From: Amaranthus tricolor
Taxonomy: Eukaryota > Streptophyta > Magnoliopsida > Caryophyllales > Amaranthaceae
DNA: 64,000 nucleotides
Reading direction: 5' to 3'
Assembly: GCF_026212465.1 (NCBI RefSeq)
Contig: NC_080048.1
Coordinates: 24,913,660 to 24,977,659 of the forward strand
Positions 13,875 to 28,586 of the stretch are shown piece by piece (position 1 is the first letter of the stretch; each line of letters opens with the position of its first letter). Position numbers and translations under genes: made by a program. Under the pieces are notes generated by a model, which saw nothing but the letters and a program-made list of their open reading frames with translations, had not been told where the DNA came from and did not search any database.

Positions 13875-15955
13875 TCTATGTCGACCTATTCCAACTGATT
13901 TCCCTTTCCCTCCCTTTGTCTAGTTCTTCTTTGGGTTTTCATTATGTAATGATAAGCCATTTTTCTAAATCTATTCTATTTCATTGAGATACTTGTTTTT
14001 ATTTCTCTCTATTTAATTTTACTTAACTCTTTCTTGAATAGGCAGTGACTTTGACAAACTCCTTCGAAGTTTGTCAAGTTATTTAATGAAAAAGGTCTAG
14101 CTAATGACCTAAAAGAAGCGCTAGTTGGGAGGCAACCAACTTTGGTTTGAGTTTTTACTTTTTAATTAAATTTCAAGTTTTAGTTTGTATTATTTAGTAG
14201 CATGCTTGTGCTAAGCTTTTGGATGTAGGAATCAAGGTGAGTTGATTATGATATGGTTTTGGAATGTGCGCAATAGAAAGAAAACAAAAAAAACTAGTGT
14301 TGTAGAGGTCAAGAAACACATACTCGGGCGTGTTGAGGAGAAACACGAAGATAACTAAAAAAAACAAAAAATTCGCCAATTTTGGGCCCGCTCGATCAGA
14401 TTGAGTAACTGTTGATCATTTACGCGGAATATAGTAAGATAGTTTTTTATACATTTTACATTAGATTTTGCACTTTTTCTCTCACCTTCTTCGAGCCTTT
14501 GTCGCATTGAGAACACTACTCAGTTCGACTTGGGGGAGGTGTTGAGCTAATACTTGGTCTAGTTCATTCATGTTATCTATATTATATTGTGATTGCAGTG
14601 TATATTTGTTTCATGCTTTTTGTAGTTGATCAACACTTATACACACTTTGGATCTATGAATAGTTGTCTTGTATACCATTTAGGGTCACATTTTTGACTT
14701 GTGTATGGTATTTTAGCAAATTTAGACTATTTTTTCTGAATTTGTGACTTACAGACCAGGGAACCTTTGAGTTTTCAAAACAGTAGTCAAGCAGGATTTG
14801 GTTTGTGGCATCGCCTTTGGGTATTCGTGGACATATTTTAAACCCGTGAGTAATTATTGAGCCTCTACCGTGTATTCATGTGGATTGATGAGATTGTGGA
14901 TTTGTAGCGCACTAGGCATGATTTTATGGATCTAGCTGTTGGTATAAGACTGTATCTATTCCTTTTTACTACTCATTCTTATCCATTGTTTAACCCCATC
15001 CATTTCTTATCTATTTATTTCTCATACATTTCTTTTTTAACAGCATACTACTTTAGCTTGGTTTTAGTTTAATAGCCTATGGTTAATCATTTTTGGCACT
15101 CTTAGTTATTATTAGTCTTAATTTTGTTTCATTTTAATCACCATGTATGTATAATTAGGGTGATTGAATTTTAGTTTGTTGTTATACATCCTTAATCCTT
15201 ATAAGTCTCCTTTTTGCTCTTGGTTGACCATGTTCTAATACAAATTCTAAGGTCAATGACGATGCATATAACTCTTCACCTTATTATTACAAATTTCATA
15301 TTTATCTTGAGCCATCACCAATATATATTCTTAGCAAAAATAAAAAATAATAAAAAAAAGAAAGAAAAGAAAAGAAAAGAAAAATGTAAAAATTATTAGT
15401 AGTGCTAACTTGTGTAAACCATAGATCAAACGAGCTAGTTATGCTATTCTTTTCATTACACCACCTTCATTTAGTCACCATTCACTCCTTACATCACATT
15501 CATTGTTTTATTCAATTCTACCCTTTAGATCAGTCCACCTACTTTTAGTGAATTCTTAACCTTTGAGTTGTCAAGTATTGAGGTGCGAAACTTTGACACA
15601 TCTCTATTTAGAGGCTCACATCACTTTGAGTCGTAGGATGGGCGAATGAGCATAGCTTTAAACACTTGAGTATGGTTGTTCACTTGGCTAACATACCCAA
15701 AAGTGAGGTCCACTTGTACCCATTGTGATAGATTTGCAATGTCCTAGACTCAATTTGGTGAGATCCTTGCTGAATGAATTGTTTTGAGGATGATTTCTAG
15801 AATTAGATGCGTACTTCAAGCTTTTAGAATTAATAATCATAGTTTGCTAAACTGTCATACACCTTTTGATATTCATGGCTTGTGGTCTCATATTTATAGG
15901 TCGCCTAAATCCATTTTGTACATTTCTGTTGTTCTTGGTCTTACTTCTTAATTTA
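13875..15955 (+). mobile_element. 3' internal region of the gag-only Gypsy element
   Basis: Non-coding. It contains the phrase gaagcgctagttgggaggca (14115), recurrent in Athila/Tat-type elements, and a G-rich purine tract gacttgggggaggtgttgag (14527) that resembles a polypurine tract. Downstream DNA to 15955 is AT-rich with a short (AAAAG)n tract at 15353-15385. No 3' LTR is seen, so the element appears truncated or rearranged on this side. Confidence 0.5.
14051..14077 (+). other. Perfect hairpin in the Gypsy internal region
   Basis: ttgacaaact (14051-14060) and agtttgtcaa (14068-14077) form a perfect 10-bp stem with a 7-nt loop (ccttcga). It lies about 40 bp upstream of the gcgctagttgggaggcaacc phrase. 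Possible RNA structure; role unknown. Confidence 0.7.
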
Positions 15956-17185
15956 TAATATATTATATGATATGTATAAAAATTGGGACTTAAAAAATTA
16001 AGTACCTTTAATTAATAAAGGAAATTTAAATGTCTTAAACTGAATTTTTGGGTTTGAAAATAAAATTTGAGAATCAAACTACACCTTAAATTTTAGTTCA
16101 TGAATCTTATTCTAATTCAATTAGACTTAAATTACCCTCATGATTATTTTTAAAATACACTGTAACACCCCTGAATTTCTAACTATACGAAACCAAAACT
16201 GCAAAGGACAGGAGGAAATTTGGGTGTTACATTAAAATATTATAAGTAAGATTATAATAAACTATAAATGTGAATAGAAATTTCAGCAGCATTTCCACTA
16301 AAAATTGAGGGCGTGATGGAATATAAAACACAGTAAAATAACTAAACTCATTCAAGGCATCATCGCCTTTTAAATCTTGTACCATGACGGAATCATTCAT
16401 CACCGACTCCTCAAATCATCATGATAAGCATGGATCGTGGTTCCAGTGTTAACGTTTGAGTTTTAAAAAGAGTGAAGCGCTTTAAAAATATACAAAACCA
16501 TAAAACACGCAGCGGAATTATGAAAATACAAAGGAGGACGCTATGCCTCATACCCAAAACATATACAACCTAAAGTTTACAAAAGACATAAAAGAGTTAT
16601 GAAGTCAAAAGACCAATGCATAACTCGTGTTATGCCTCGCACTTATCACTCTCTCCCAATGCAATGCAGAAGAAGCTCCAATACCTGTTATACATATCCA
16701 GGATGATCCTGTTGCTCAACATTAGACCATAAGCCAAGCGTATCATAGCCGAAACATCATAGAAATTCATAATAAATCAGACATAAACACAAATAGATAC
16801 ACGTGAGTATCTAACGCCAAATATAATGAGGTCAATAGACTAGCTAATATTATGTGTTATACAATTGTATAAAAATGATTTCGTAAAACACAAAGCATTA
16901 CTAGTAACCATTTATCATCCATCTATATTTCTTAATCTCAGTTCTTCTTTTCCAACACAAGCCATGTGTTCATGGGTGGAACGTATATTTATCACTGCAC
17001 TTCTCAAAATTGTAACATCTTTATATGACGTGTATGATATCAACTTAACAAAGGGTGTTAACAGACTACCTAACGTCGAATGATAAAACATGGCCTTACG
17101 ACGCTCGTCTACCTTAAAGTAAGTGTGATCATAGTATATCCTTGGGATTCTTAACTCCCATGAGGTAACTCAACTTAAGCAAATT
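15956..17185. other. Unassigned repeat-like region
   Basis: Contains tgtaacaccc (16161) and its inverse gggtgttaca (16222-16231) only 71 bp apart, resembling the ends of Gypsy LTRs. There is no target duplication. The region at 15985-16020 (gacttaaaaaattaagtacc) resembles 24805-24845 after the second (TA)n array, so both may be pieces of the same family. No coding sequence recognised. Confidence 0.4.
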
Positions 17186-17327
17186 TTCTTTATGAAGGAA
17201 AACCCTTGTGGGTCATAAGACCCGCAGGGAATTTTCCCATAGCATAAACTATTCGATTAATGAAGACCGTGGGGTTTGCAAGACCCACGACTTTCTCAAC
17301 TATAGACCTTCTATCAATTAATAAACT

Positions 17328-18580
17328 TGTAGAAACGGTTAGAGATAGTGAATAACAACAAGAGGGGGGGTGAATCGTTGTTAGATAAGTTTAAGGTATT
17401 TTTTCCTTGTTTTTGCGGAATTAGATTGCGGAATTAAAAACTTAAACTTGATGCAAAAAATAAGAAAGAGACAACACATTTTTACGTGGAACCCTTCTAG
17501 GCCTAAATAGAAAGAAAAACCACGACCCCTCGGGATTCCAAAATTCTCTACTATATTTTAGGCAATTAGTTACAATTACATAAAACAAATAAACAAACTA
17601 GGCCAACTTCTCTTTCTCCTTCTCTTCTCTTTCTCCTTCTCTTTCTCCTTCTCTTGCTTCACTCGAAGCTTCTCTCTTCTCCTCTAGACTTCCCCAAGTC
17701 TAGTTACAACAATTTTCTCAAAAACCCTTTACAAAAGATAAATTTCTAATGATAAAATAAATAAGTTGCAGAAGAAAACATTTTATGTTAATTGGCAATT
17801 TTTGGAGCAAAAATAATTCTTTAATTTTGATCTCATGTATGGACACTCTTGCTCTCTTTTCGGTTGAAAACAAGTCTTGTTTATATAGGAGCTCATATAG
17901 CTAGTAAAAAGAAATAGCTATCCACTACATCCTTATTCCTAGGATTAAGGAGAATTAAGTGGATTTTAAATCTCAAGAAAAAAAAAACCATGGCTATTTT
18001 CTCACTACATCCTTATTCCTATGACAAAGGAGAAGTAACTGGATCTTAATTTGCAAGAAAAAGCCACGGTTATTTTCTAAAATAGGTAAGGTAGTTTTTC
18101 TTAATTAAACCCATAATGCAAGCCTATTTATGTGGAGAAAAATAAGGAGAAGTTTTCTCCACTTTAAAAGGAACGGTTATTTTTCTTTTTAAAAAATATT
18201 TTGCCAATTAACTTATTAAATTAATAATGTAATTTTAACAAATACATCAACTAAAAACCAGAAAAATATATTCTACAGAATTTTCAGCTGATGTTGATTC
18301 TTCTAGACTTTAGTCTTGGGAACAGAGCACTTTCTCCATCAACAAGAATCATCAGATCATCAAACTTGGGAACAATAGACCTCCTGTCTACATTTGACAT
18401 CCTAAACGATCTTCCTTATCTAACTTCCTTGGATATATTTGACATGTACAACGTTCATAGACTAAGTCATAGGCACTATCTACAATCTTTATCAAGACCA
18501 GATATCAACCTGCACACAATCTCTAAAATACATTTGTTTATAGTAAGTGTAGTCATCATCAAAACCTAAGAGAGGCAACA
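17328..18580 (-). mobile_element. Solo Copia (SIRE/Maximus-like) LTR
   Basis: 1,253 bp, reading TGTTGCC...CTACA on the minus strand, flanked by the 5-bp duplication aaact (17323-17327 and 18581-18585). It shares landmarks with the LTRs at 27084 and 35627, such as tttttacgtgga, ctaggcctaaatag and aaaaaccacgacccctcggg, and gtagtcatcatcaaaac at the U3 end. No internal region, so it is a solo LTR produced by LTR-LTR recombination. Confidence 0.88.
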
Positions 18581-19055
18581 AAACTTTCTATCAATGAGAA
18601 CCTTGGGGATTGCGAGACCCACCGGTAACTCAACTATACTCTTGCCATCAATGCGAATCATGGGGTTTGCAAGACCCACCAGTAAACTTAAATATAAACT
18701 TGCCATCAATAAGAACCATAGGGTTTGCAAGACCCACCGGTAAACTCAAATATAAACTTGACATCAATGAGAACCATGGGGCTTGTAAGACCCACCGGTT
18801 AACTCAAATATAAACTTGCCTTCAAGAGAACCATGGGGTTTGCAAGACCCACCGGTAAACTCAATATATGCTTGCTATCAATGAGAACCTTAGGGTTGCA
18901 AGACCCATCGGTAACTCAATATACTCTGGCTATCAATGAGAACCTTAGGGTTTGCAAGACCCACCGGTAACTCAATATAATCTTACTATCAATGAGAACC
19001 ATGGGGTTTGCAAGACCCACCGGTAACTGAATATACTCTTGCTATCAATGAGAAC

Positions 19056-20239
19056 TGTTGGCTCTTAAGGTTTTGATGATGACTTCACTTTTAAAGTAAA
19101 CAAACATATTTTAGAGATTGTTTTGTAGGTATATATCCGATTTTGTTGAAGTCGTTGATGAAGCCTAGGACTTGATTCGTGGAGGTTGTACATCTCTTAA
19201 AGATCCAAGAAGTTAAATAAGTGTTATAATGTTGAAAGTAGATGTACAGTCTACTGTTCCCAAAATGAACAATCTAACAGAAGTTGAAGCTGGAGACAGT
19301 ACGTTGTTCCTACATAGCAGGTCTGGAGAAAAAACATCGACTGGAAAATTGCAGTTATTTTATTATTCTGTTTTTAGTTGATGTAAACGGTTAAATCTTA
19401 AATTAGTTGCTTAAATTAATTAGTAAGTTAATTGGCTAAACTATTTTTAGGTTATCTAAAAATAGCCTAAGACATTTTCTTCTTAAGATTAAGATCTCCT
19501 ATTTTTTAGGATCTTGTGTTTTTAATTCCTATGCTATTTCTAGCTTAAGGAAACCGTTTTTCTCTTTGAGCAAATGACAGCCGAACACTTATTTTTTGGC
19601 AATTCCACTATCTTTTTGTTTTGAGAACGTGGATGATAGTGGGAGGTGTGTCTAAGGTAACTGATGGCTGTTCCCACTATAAATAGGAGGAACTTTGATC
19701 AAACCGAACATCCATCCAAGAGTGTCCATAAAAGGGAGATCATTTAAGAAAAATATTTTCTGTTTTTAAATGCCAATTAATTTATTATATTTTTCTTAAG
19801 TAATTATTTTAATTTTTATCTTCTTGAGAATTGGCCTTGTAAGGGTTATTGAGTGATTTGTTGTAATTAGACTCATGAGAAGTCTAAGGGAATAGAGAAG
19901 TGAAACGTGAGAAGAGAAAGAGAAGGAGAAAGTAGAGAAAGAGAATTAGGCCTAGAGTAGAGAAGCTTCAAGTGAAGCAAACTGTTTTATGTAATTGTAA
20001 TTGATTGCCTAAAACATAGTGAGAATTTTGAAATCCCGGGAGGTCGTGGTTTTCGTTCTTATTAGGCCAAGAAGGTTTCCACGTAAAATCTTTGTCTCCT
20101 TTTTATCTTTTGCTTTTTATGTTTAAGCTTTATTTTGTTTGTTAAAATTCCGCAAATCAGAAGAAAAACGTAGTAAAGCTTGATACACAACAATTCACCC
20201 CCCTCTTGTTGCATTCGACCATCTCTGTGCATTTCAACA
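19056..20239 (+). mobile_element. Solo Copia (SIRE/Maximus-like) LTR
   Basis: 1,184 bp from TGTTGGCTCTTAAGG to ...GCATTTCAACA, flanked by the 5-bp duplication agaac (19051-19055 and 20240-20244), so both termini are exact. It contains the family landmarks ttttgatgatgac, aggtcgtggttttcg and attcacccccctcttgttg. Its orientation is opposite to the solo LTR at 17328. TATA-like ctataaataggagg is at about 19676. Confidence 0.92.
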
Positions 20240-20533
20240 AGAACCTGGGGTTTCCAAGACCCATCGATAACTCAATATACTCTTGCTATCAATGAAGACC
20301 TTGGGGTTTGCAAGACCCACCAGTAACTCAATATACTCTTGCTATAAATGAGAACCATGTGGTTTGCATGACCCATCGGTAACTCAATATACTCTTGCTA
20401 TCAATGAGAACTATGGGGTTTGCAAGACCCACCGGTAACTCAAGTAGAATGTTAAATTCATATATAAAGAATAACTATAAGAGTAAAACCACATTCGTTA
20501 AGAGTGCATACACACATAGAGGCTTACCTATTT

Positions 20534-23500
20534 TGCTCCTTTTGTTGCAAAGAAGGACATCTTAAGTTCGCATGTCCCTATAGACGTAAGGACAATTATA
20601 TTATTAAGAATTTCTTTCCTTTTGAATTACATGAGTAGATAAAGCAAATATGGGTTCCTAAAGGGACAAGACCACCTAACATGGTGTACCCCGAATATGG
20701 TCCCAAATTTGTCACTTGGTTGGCTAAGTAAAGTTGAGAAAGGTTATTTTTTTTGTTATGTAGGAAAAGCAAAAGTGGATCTTAGATAGTGGATGCTCGA
20801 GACATATGAGTGGTAAAGTTTATTTATTTTCATAAATTAAAGAAAGGTGCAATGGCTCGATCACCCTAGGCGACAGAGGTAAATGCAAAATTTTAGGTGT
20901 TGGCAAAGTTGGTAAGAATCCTTCTAAAATTATTGATAATGTCTATTCGGTTGAAGGTCTAAAATTTAACTTGTTATGTGTGTCTCAACTATGTGATAAA
21001 GGTAATCAAGTAATCTTTGATATAGAGAAATGTGTTCTCAAAAACCCTAACACCAGAGATACATTTATTACCACCCTTAGACATGATAATGTTTATGCTT
21101 TGAATACTAACAAAATTATAGCTCAAAATTTCAAGTGTTTAAAGGCTATAACGGATGATCCAAAGCTATGGCATAGACGGCTTGGTCACACAAATACGCA
21201 CACCATGCATGAATTAGTAAGTAAAGATCTAGTTAAGGGACTTCCAGCTCTTGACTACAAACACAGTCCTACATGTGACGCATGCATTAGAGGAAAACAA
21301 GTAAGAAGTTCATTTAAACCAAAGACATTAGTAAGTACTTCAAGACCATGTGAACTTTTACACATTGATCTATGTGGTCCAATGCGTGTACGGAGCATAC
21401 GAGGTAAATCTTATATTCTAGTTACAGTTGATGATTATTCTAGATTTACGTGGGTTGATTTTTTGTAAGATAAAGGTGAAGCCTTGAAACCGTTCTCAAG
21501 ACGTTGTAAAGAAATGCAAACTCAGTTGAATCTTGCAATAGTTTCGATTAGAAGTGATCATGGGAGAGAGTTTGATCAACTAGGCTTTGATTCCTTTTGT
21601 AAAAAATACGGTATAACCCATAACTTTTCAGCTATTAGGACACACCAACAAAACGGCGTGGTTGAAAGGAAAAATCGCACTTTAGAGGAAATGGCCAGGA
21701 CAATGCTTATAGAGAATGGATTAGCCAAACATTATTGGGCCGAAGCTGTTAACACTGAAAATTATGTCTTAAATAGGTCTCATTAGACTTACACTTAAGA
21801 AATCCCCTACGAATTATCTAAAGGAAGAAAACCAAACATATCCTACCTTAGACCATTTGGTTGCAAATGTTTTATCCATAATAATGGTAAGGATAATCTA
21901 GGTAAATTTGATGCTAAAAGTGATGAAGGTATATTTCTTGGATACTCATTAAATAGTAAGGTTTATAGAGTTCTAAATAAGCGAACAAGTATGGTTGAGG
22001 AAAGTATACATGTAGTATTTGATGAATCTGTCAATGGAATATTAAGTGAAGGACTTAAAGAGTTTAATCTTAACAAACATTTTGATGACGCAAGTGATGA
22101 TGAATTGGATGCCAATGATCTTAGTGAAGATAAAAAGAAAAACATGCGGGATACTATACAAAGTCTTGATGAGGTTGAAGAAAAACAGGTTGAAAACATT
22201 GAAGACTCACAGCCTGATCTTGAGACCAAATCTCAAGACCTGGAAATAGCTCCCGAACTTACTGATTTAAATACTCCAATTAGATATTCCTCAAAGGAAG
22301 TAGTAACAAGTTCCTTGAATGATTGCACACCATCCATACTACGTAGAAGGCTTAGAATATCATCTCAATATCCTCCGAAAAACATCAAAAGTGATCCAAA
22401 CAAAGGTAATCAAACTCGATCCTCTCTTAAAAATTTATGTACATTTTCTTCTTTTGTTTCTCTTGTAGAACCAAAGGATGTCAAAGAAGCGATACAGAAC
22501 TGGAGTGGATCATTTCTATGCAAAATGAATTCGAAAGAAAGAAAGTTGGGATCTAGTTGAAAGACTACCAAATCATATTATTATTAAAACTAGACGGGTC
22601 TTTCGCAATAAGCTCAATGAGGATGGAGACATTATAAGGATTAAAGCAAGGCTAGTAGCTCAAGGCTATAATCAAGAAGGTATAGATTATGACGAGACTT
22701 TTGCTCCAATTGCAAGGTTAGAATCTATCCGTATTATGCTTGCTTTTGCTTCATACATGAATATACAACTATATCAAATAGATGTTGAATGTTCTTTCTT
22801 AAATGGCTACTTACAACAGGAAGTATATGTTAAACAACCACCTGGTTTTGAAAATCTTGACTTCCCTAATCATGTGTTTACACTAAACAAAGCATTGTAT
22901 GGCTTGAAACAAGCTCCAAGGACTTGGTATGACAGATTTAGTTCATATTTACTTGAAAATAACTTTCAACGAGGTACAATTGATAAAACGTTTTTCATAA
23001 AGACTAAAGGAAAATATATTCTTGTTGTTCAAGTATATGTTTATGATATATTGTTTGGAGCTACTAATGATTCTTTGTGCAAGGAATTTTCAGAGATTAT
23101 GTGCAAGGAATTTGAAATGAGCATGATGGGAGACTTGACATTTTTTCTTGGACTACAAATAAAGCAAAAGAAAGATGGCATATTTATTTGTCAAAGTAAA
23201 TATGTTAGAGATTTAATAAAGAAGTACCATATGAATTAATGCAAAAGTGCTAATACGCCTATGAGTGTAACACTAAGTCTAGATCAAGACATAAATGGTA
23301 AGAGTGTTGATCAAAACACTTATAGAGGTATGATTGGTTCTTTATCGTATTCAACAGCTAGTCGTCCTGATATTATGTTTAGTGTTTTTTTATGTGCACG
23401 TTTTCAAGCTAACCCAAAAGAATCTCACTTAACAACAATTAAGAGAAGCTTTAGATATTTGCATGGGACTAAAGACTTCGGTCTATTGTACCCTAGTTCC

Positions 23501-23983
23501 GGAGATTTTGGTTTGATTGGTTTTTCATATGCGGATTATGCTGGTTATAAGGTGGATAGAAAGAGCACTTTAGGATCGTGTCAATTCTTGGGAAATTTAT
23601 TGATTTCATGGCATTCTAAAAAGCAAAATTCAGTTGCTTTATCTAGGACTAAAGCTGAATATATAGCTGCTGGTGCATGTTGTTCTCAAATCTTATAGAT
23701 TGCACAACAGCTTCGAGATCTTGGAGTTGATCTCAAAGGTATTCCAATTAAGTGTGATAACACAAATGCAATTTGTATTACTAAAAATCCTGTACAACAT
23801 TCACGTAGAAAACACATTGAGGTTTTTCACCATTTCATACGTGGTCATGTTGAAAAAGCTCATATTACTCTATCTTTTATTCCTACAAAAAATCAATTAG
23901 CTGATATATTTACAAAATCTTTAAGTCCTGATCATTTTGCATATATTCGTATGGAACTTGGCATGTTAAATGATGTTCCATGA
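20534..23983 (+). pseudogene. Copia gag-pol polyprotein remnant (outer element)
   Basis: Order: zinc knuckle CSFCCKEGHLKFAC (20534, CX2CX4HX4C); protease WILDSGCSRHMSG (20776); integrase with HHCC zinc finger (WHRRLGH ... CDAC near 21170-21290), core Asp in HIDLCGPM, then RSDHGREF and RTHQQNGVVERKNRT; reverse transcriptase from about 22680; RNase H to the stop at 23981. Defects: a stop after SRFTWVDFL (21467), a stop after YVLNRSH (21784), frameshifts around 22550, a TAG replacing the Trp of the RNase H CCSQILW motif (23697), and YVDD changed to YVYD (about 23036). The PBS-proximal gag is absent. Copia type is clear from the integrase-RT-RNase H order. Confidence 0.93.
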
Positions 23984-24159
23984 ACTAAGAGGGAGTAAGG
24001 GTACAAGAGTAAAGGGTACAATAATGACTAAATACTAAGTATGTATTTAAGGGGAGTATTTCATTTTATTTACATGATTTAATTATGGTTGCATATACGT
24101 ATGATTGTACATGTGTTTGAGAGTTGAAAATTAAATTTCAATTTCTTAAAATTATTTTT

Positions 24160-24162
<3 letters not shown>
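23984..24162 (+). other. Spacer after pol in the outer Copia element
   Basis: AT-rich non-coding DNA after the pol stop, with agagggagtaagggtacaag at the start, leading directly into the (TA)n array. Confidence 0.5.
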
Positions 24163-25208
<1,046 letters not shown>

Positions 25209-26546
25209 ATGGCCCCTAAGAGAAAGTTAACCTGATGCTCTACAACAACTGAAATAGGAGAGATTTCGAAATCACCAATGCAAGAAACTCCAACTCCATT
25301 TATTCCCTCACCTTTAAGTCCTGTGGAAGTACCAAAATCATGGTTTGAAAACCATATGGCATTTGGAAAGTGGATCGGTGTCTTTAAACATTGTTCTATC
25401 TCTTTTGTTTATAATTTGGATTACAATTTCTTTCTCTTTGAGGATTTTGAAATCATTTCTGCTTTTATTGAGTCTACACTAGGTAAACTCTTAGAACCCG
25501 GATTTGTGTCTTATCCTACACTAGTAAAAATTTTCTATTGCAATCTCTCTTTCATAACTCTTGATGGTTTTCCCACTTTAAGAAGTTATGTTAAAGGTCA
25601 AGAAATTGTGATTACGAAAACCCTAATGAACGAGTTGTTCAAATTTTCAAATGTTGTTGAATTCACTTGCTTTTGAAAACGCTAAGGATATGTTTGTTTT
25701 ACCATCTTATCTTGATTTTTCTCCTACAAGACAGTTAACCCACAATGTCTTTACTTTGTCTGGAAAACTTTTCCATAGTTTGATAGCCAAAATTTTATTT
25801 TCCAAAGAACTTCTTTTGAATTAGTCTCTGATTCTCATTTAACTTTGATGTGGAAAATTGCTACCCAAAATTTATTGATTATGCCTCTTTAATCATTTCT
25901 ACTATGAGGTTTTGTAGTTCTAGTTTACGAAATTTGGCCCTCCCTTATGCAAATCTTCTTTCATGCATCTTTGATCACTTCAATCTCATTACTGATCTGG
26001 AATAGGTTAACTATTCTAGTCCTAAATATTTTTCCAACAACATTCTGCCTCCTTTAGGGATCTTTAAAGTGGAAGCTAAATATGAGTTATACTCAAATTT
26101 ATCTTTGACAGAGAAAGAGGAGTTGTAGAAGTTGCATGGCAAAAAGATAGGCCGGTTGGAACCTCATTCTAAAGAAAGTCATACTACACATTAGCCTCGA
26201 GTCACTTGATTCTAAGGTTTGTGAAATTAAAGTGTCCTTACTTGCGTTACATGATAAAGTGTCCAAACTAACCTTTATGCTATACACTTTCATGAAAGAT
26301 ATGAAGGGCATGGTAGTTGAGGAAGTGACTGTAGAAAAGGATGTTGAAGAGGAGCCTGCTTAAAAACAGAAGAAAGTGTCAAAAGAAGGAGAGGCTACTC
26401 AAGAGGGCGCAGAGGATGAGAAGGAGGAGGAGAACCAAAAACAAATTCTTGATACCCCTATCCAAGTAGTACCACCACCAACTGTTGAAGCTACCCATGA
26501 CAAACCTAAGGCTTTCAAGAAAAGGAAGACCTGGTCCAAGAAGTAG
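25209..26546 (+). pseudogene. Env-like ORF remnant of the outer SIRE-like Copia element
   Basis: Starts MAPKRKLT at 25209, then an in-frame TGA. A 132-codon open stretch follows (25278-25676) with KSWFENHMAFGKWIGVFKHC and hydrophobic/aromatic blocks, then several frameshifts. The last part (26290-26546) is Glu/Lys/Pro-rich (EEVTVEKDVEEEPA ... KKRKTWSKK, stop 26544). A variable 'env-like' protein with a basic N-terminus and a charged C-terminus downstream of RNase H is typical of SIRE/Maximus Copia elements. It is analogous in position to the env-like pieces of the inner element at 29201-31538. True envelope function has not been shown for this family. Confidence 0.65.
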
Positions 26547-27083
<537 letters not shown>

Positions 27084-28586
27084 TGTAGACTCAATTAGGA
27101 ACGGGAACAGCAACAAGAGGGGGGGGTGAATTGTTGTTGTTACTAGTTTAAGCGTTTTTGCCCTGTTTTTGCGGAATTGAATAAAATAAATAAAGCTTAA
27201 ACTTAGAGCGAAATAATTAAAAGAGACAAACGATTTTTACGTGGAAACCTTCTAGGCCTAAATAGAAGGAAAAACCACGACCCTTCGGGATTTCTAAATT
27301 CTCTACTATGTTTAAGGCAACTCGTTACAATTACATTAAACATCTTACTTCACTCGAAACTCGTTACAAGTACATTAAACATCTTACTTCACTCGAAGAA
27401 CATCAACTAGGCCAACTTCTCTCTCAAATTGCTTCACTCAAAGCAACAAACTTAGCTTCACTAAAAGCTAAACTCCACACTAGCTTCACTAAAAGCTATT
27501 TATTTCCCCCTTAGACTCACCCGAGTCTAATTACAAATAATCTCAAAAACCCTTACAAAAGTATAAAAATTCTCTAAAAATAAATCAATAAGTTGCACAA
27601 GAAAATATTATAAATTAATTGGCATTTTTAAAAAAAATTTTTCTTGTAAAAATTCTCCCAAAATTACGTATGATTTAATTGCTCATGCTAAGGCAAGTTT
27701 TGAAGAATAACTGAGTCCACTATTTATAGAGCTAAAATCCCTAATAAAAAGGAATACTCCAACCCATTATTCCTTATCCAAAATAATCATGGGAATAATG
27801 TGGATTTTAATATCCAAGGTTATCTACGGTTAGTCTCTAAAATAGGTATTAAACTTGACAAATTCAAGCCCACAGTTATTTAATAATAACCGCTGTTCCC
27901 ATTTACTAATAATAGATACTGTTCCCTTTAGCAGCAATTCCCATATACTAAAATTAGCTGCAGTTCCCTTTTCCAATAATAACCACGGTTTACTTTAGCT
28001 AAATTTAGATACGGTTGCCTTTAGCTAATAATAGGTGTGGTAACCTATTTTGTAATATTAAGACCGGTTCTACAAAATAATAATAATAGCTAAGACTTTT
28101 TCAACAGCAGCTGTTCCTATATTTAGCAAATCCAATATTTACTAAATATAGATCCTAAAATAATGCTAAGTAAATACGAAAAATCAATTTGGAAAACATT
28201 TTGCCAATTAACTTTAATAATTTATTAATGCAACAAATTAACTTTAATTAATACATTAACTAAAAATAATAATTAAAAATAAATAACCAGAATTTCCAGT
28301 TAACGTAGGCTGACTTCAGCTCAGTAATAGTGCGCTGTCTCCAATTTCCAGTTTTGTTAGAACATCCAACTTAGGAACAGTAGACCTGCTGTCTCCATTT
28401 TACATCCCAAGCGATATACTTCTTCTAACATCTTTTGGATCCTTTTGACACGTACATTTCCATGAACCAAGTCATAGGTTCTATCAACGATCATAATCAC
28501 GACCGAATATCGACCTGCACACAATCTCTAAAAACATATTTGTTTAAATAAAGTGTAGTCATCATCAAAACTCAAGAGGTTCAACA
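27084..28586 (-). repeat. 3' LTR of the nested Copia element
   Basis: 1,503 bp. Nearly the same as 35627-37087 by eye. It carries an extra direct duplication near 27340-27400: the block ctcgttacaa(g/t)tacattaaacatcttacttcactcgaa appears twice, against once in the other LTR. This accounts for most of the length difference. Confidence 0.93.

Larger units (their letters stand above)
17186..20450. repeat. Minisatellite of about 57 bp, interrupted by two solo LTRs
   Basis: Repeats of the form tcaatgagaaccatgggg, then tttgcaagacccaccggt, then aactcaatatactcttgcta recur at 18580-19055 and 20240-20450, with diverged copies at 17190-17327. Each unit contains the near-palindrome GGGTTTGCAAGACCC. The array is split by LTR insertions at 17328-18580 and 19056-20239. 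Array units on the two sides of each insertion can be matched, so the LTRs came later. Confidence 0.85.

Noticed and set aside
16161..16231. TGTAACACCC...GGGTGTTACA as a miniature LTR element
   Set aside because: The 71-bp span resembles LTR ends, but no 5-bp target duplication and no internal signals were found.
18580..20450. CRISPR-like regular repeats
   Set aside because: The units are contiguous tandem repeats with diverged copies, not identical repeats with unique spacers, and the context is a plant nuclear genome.
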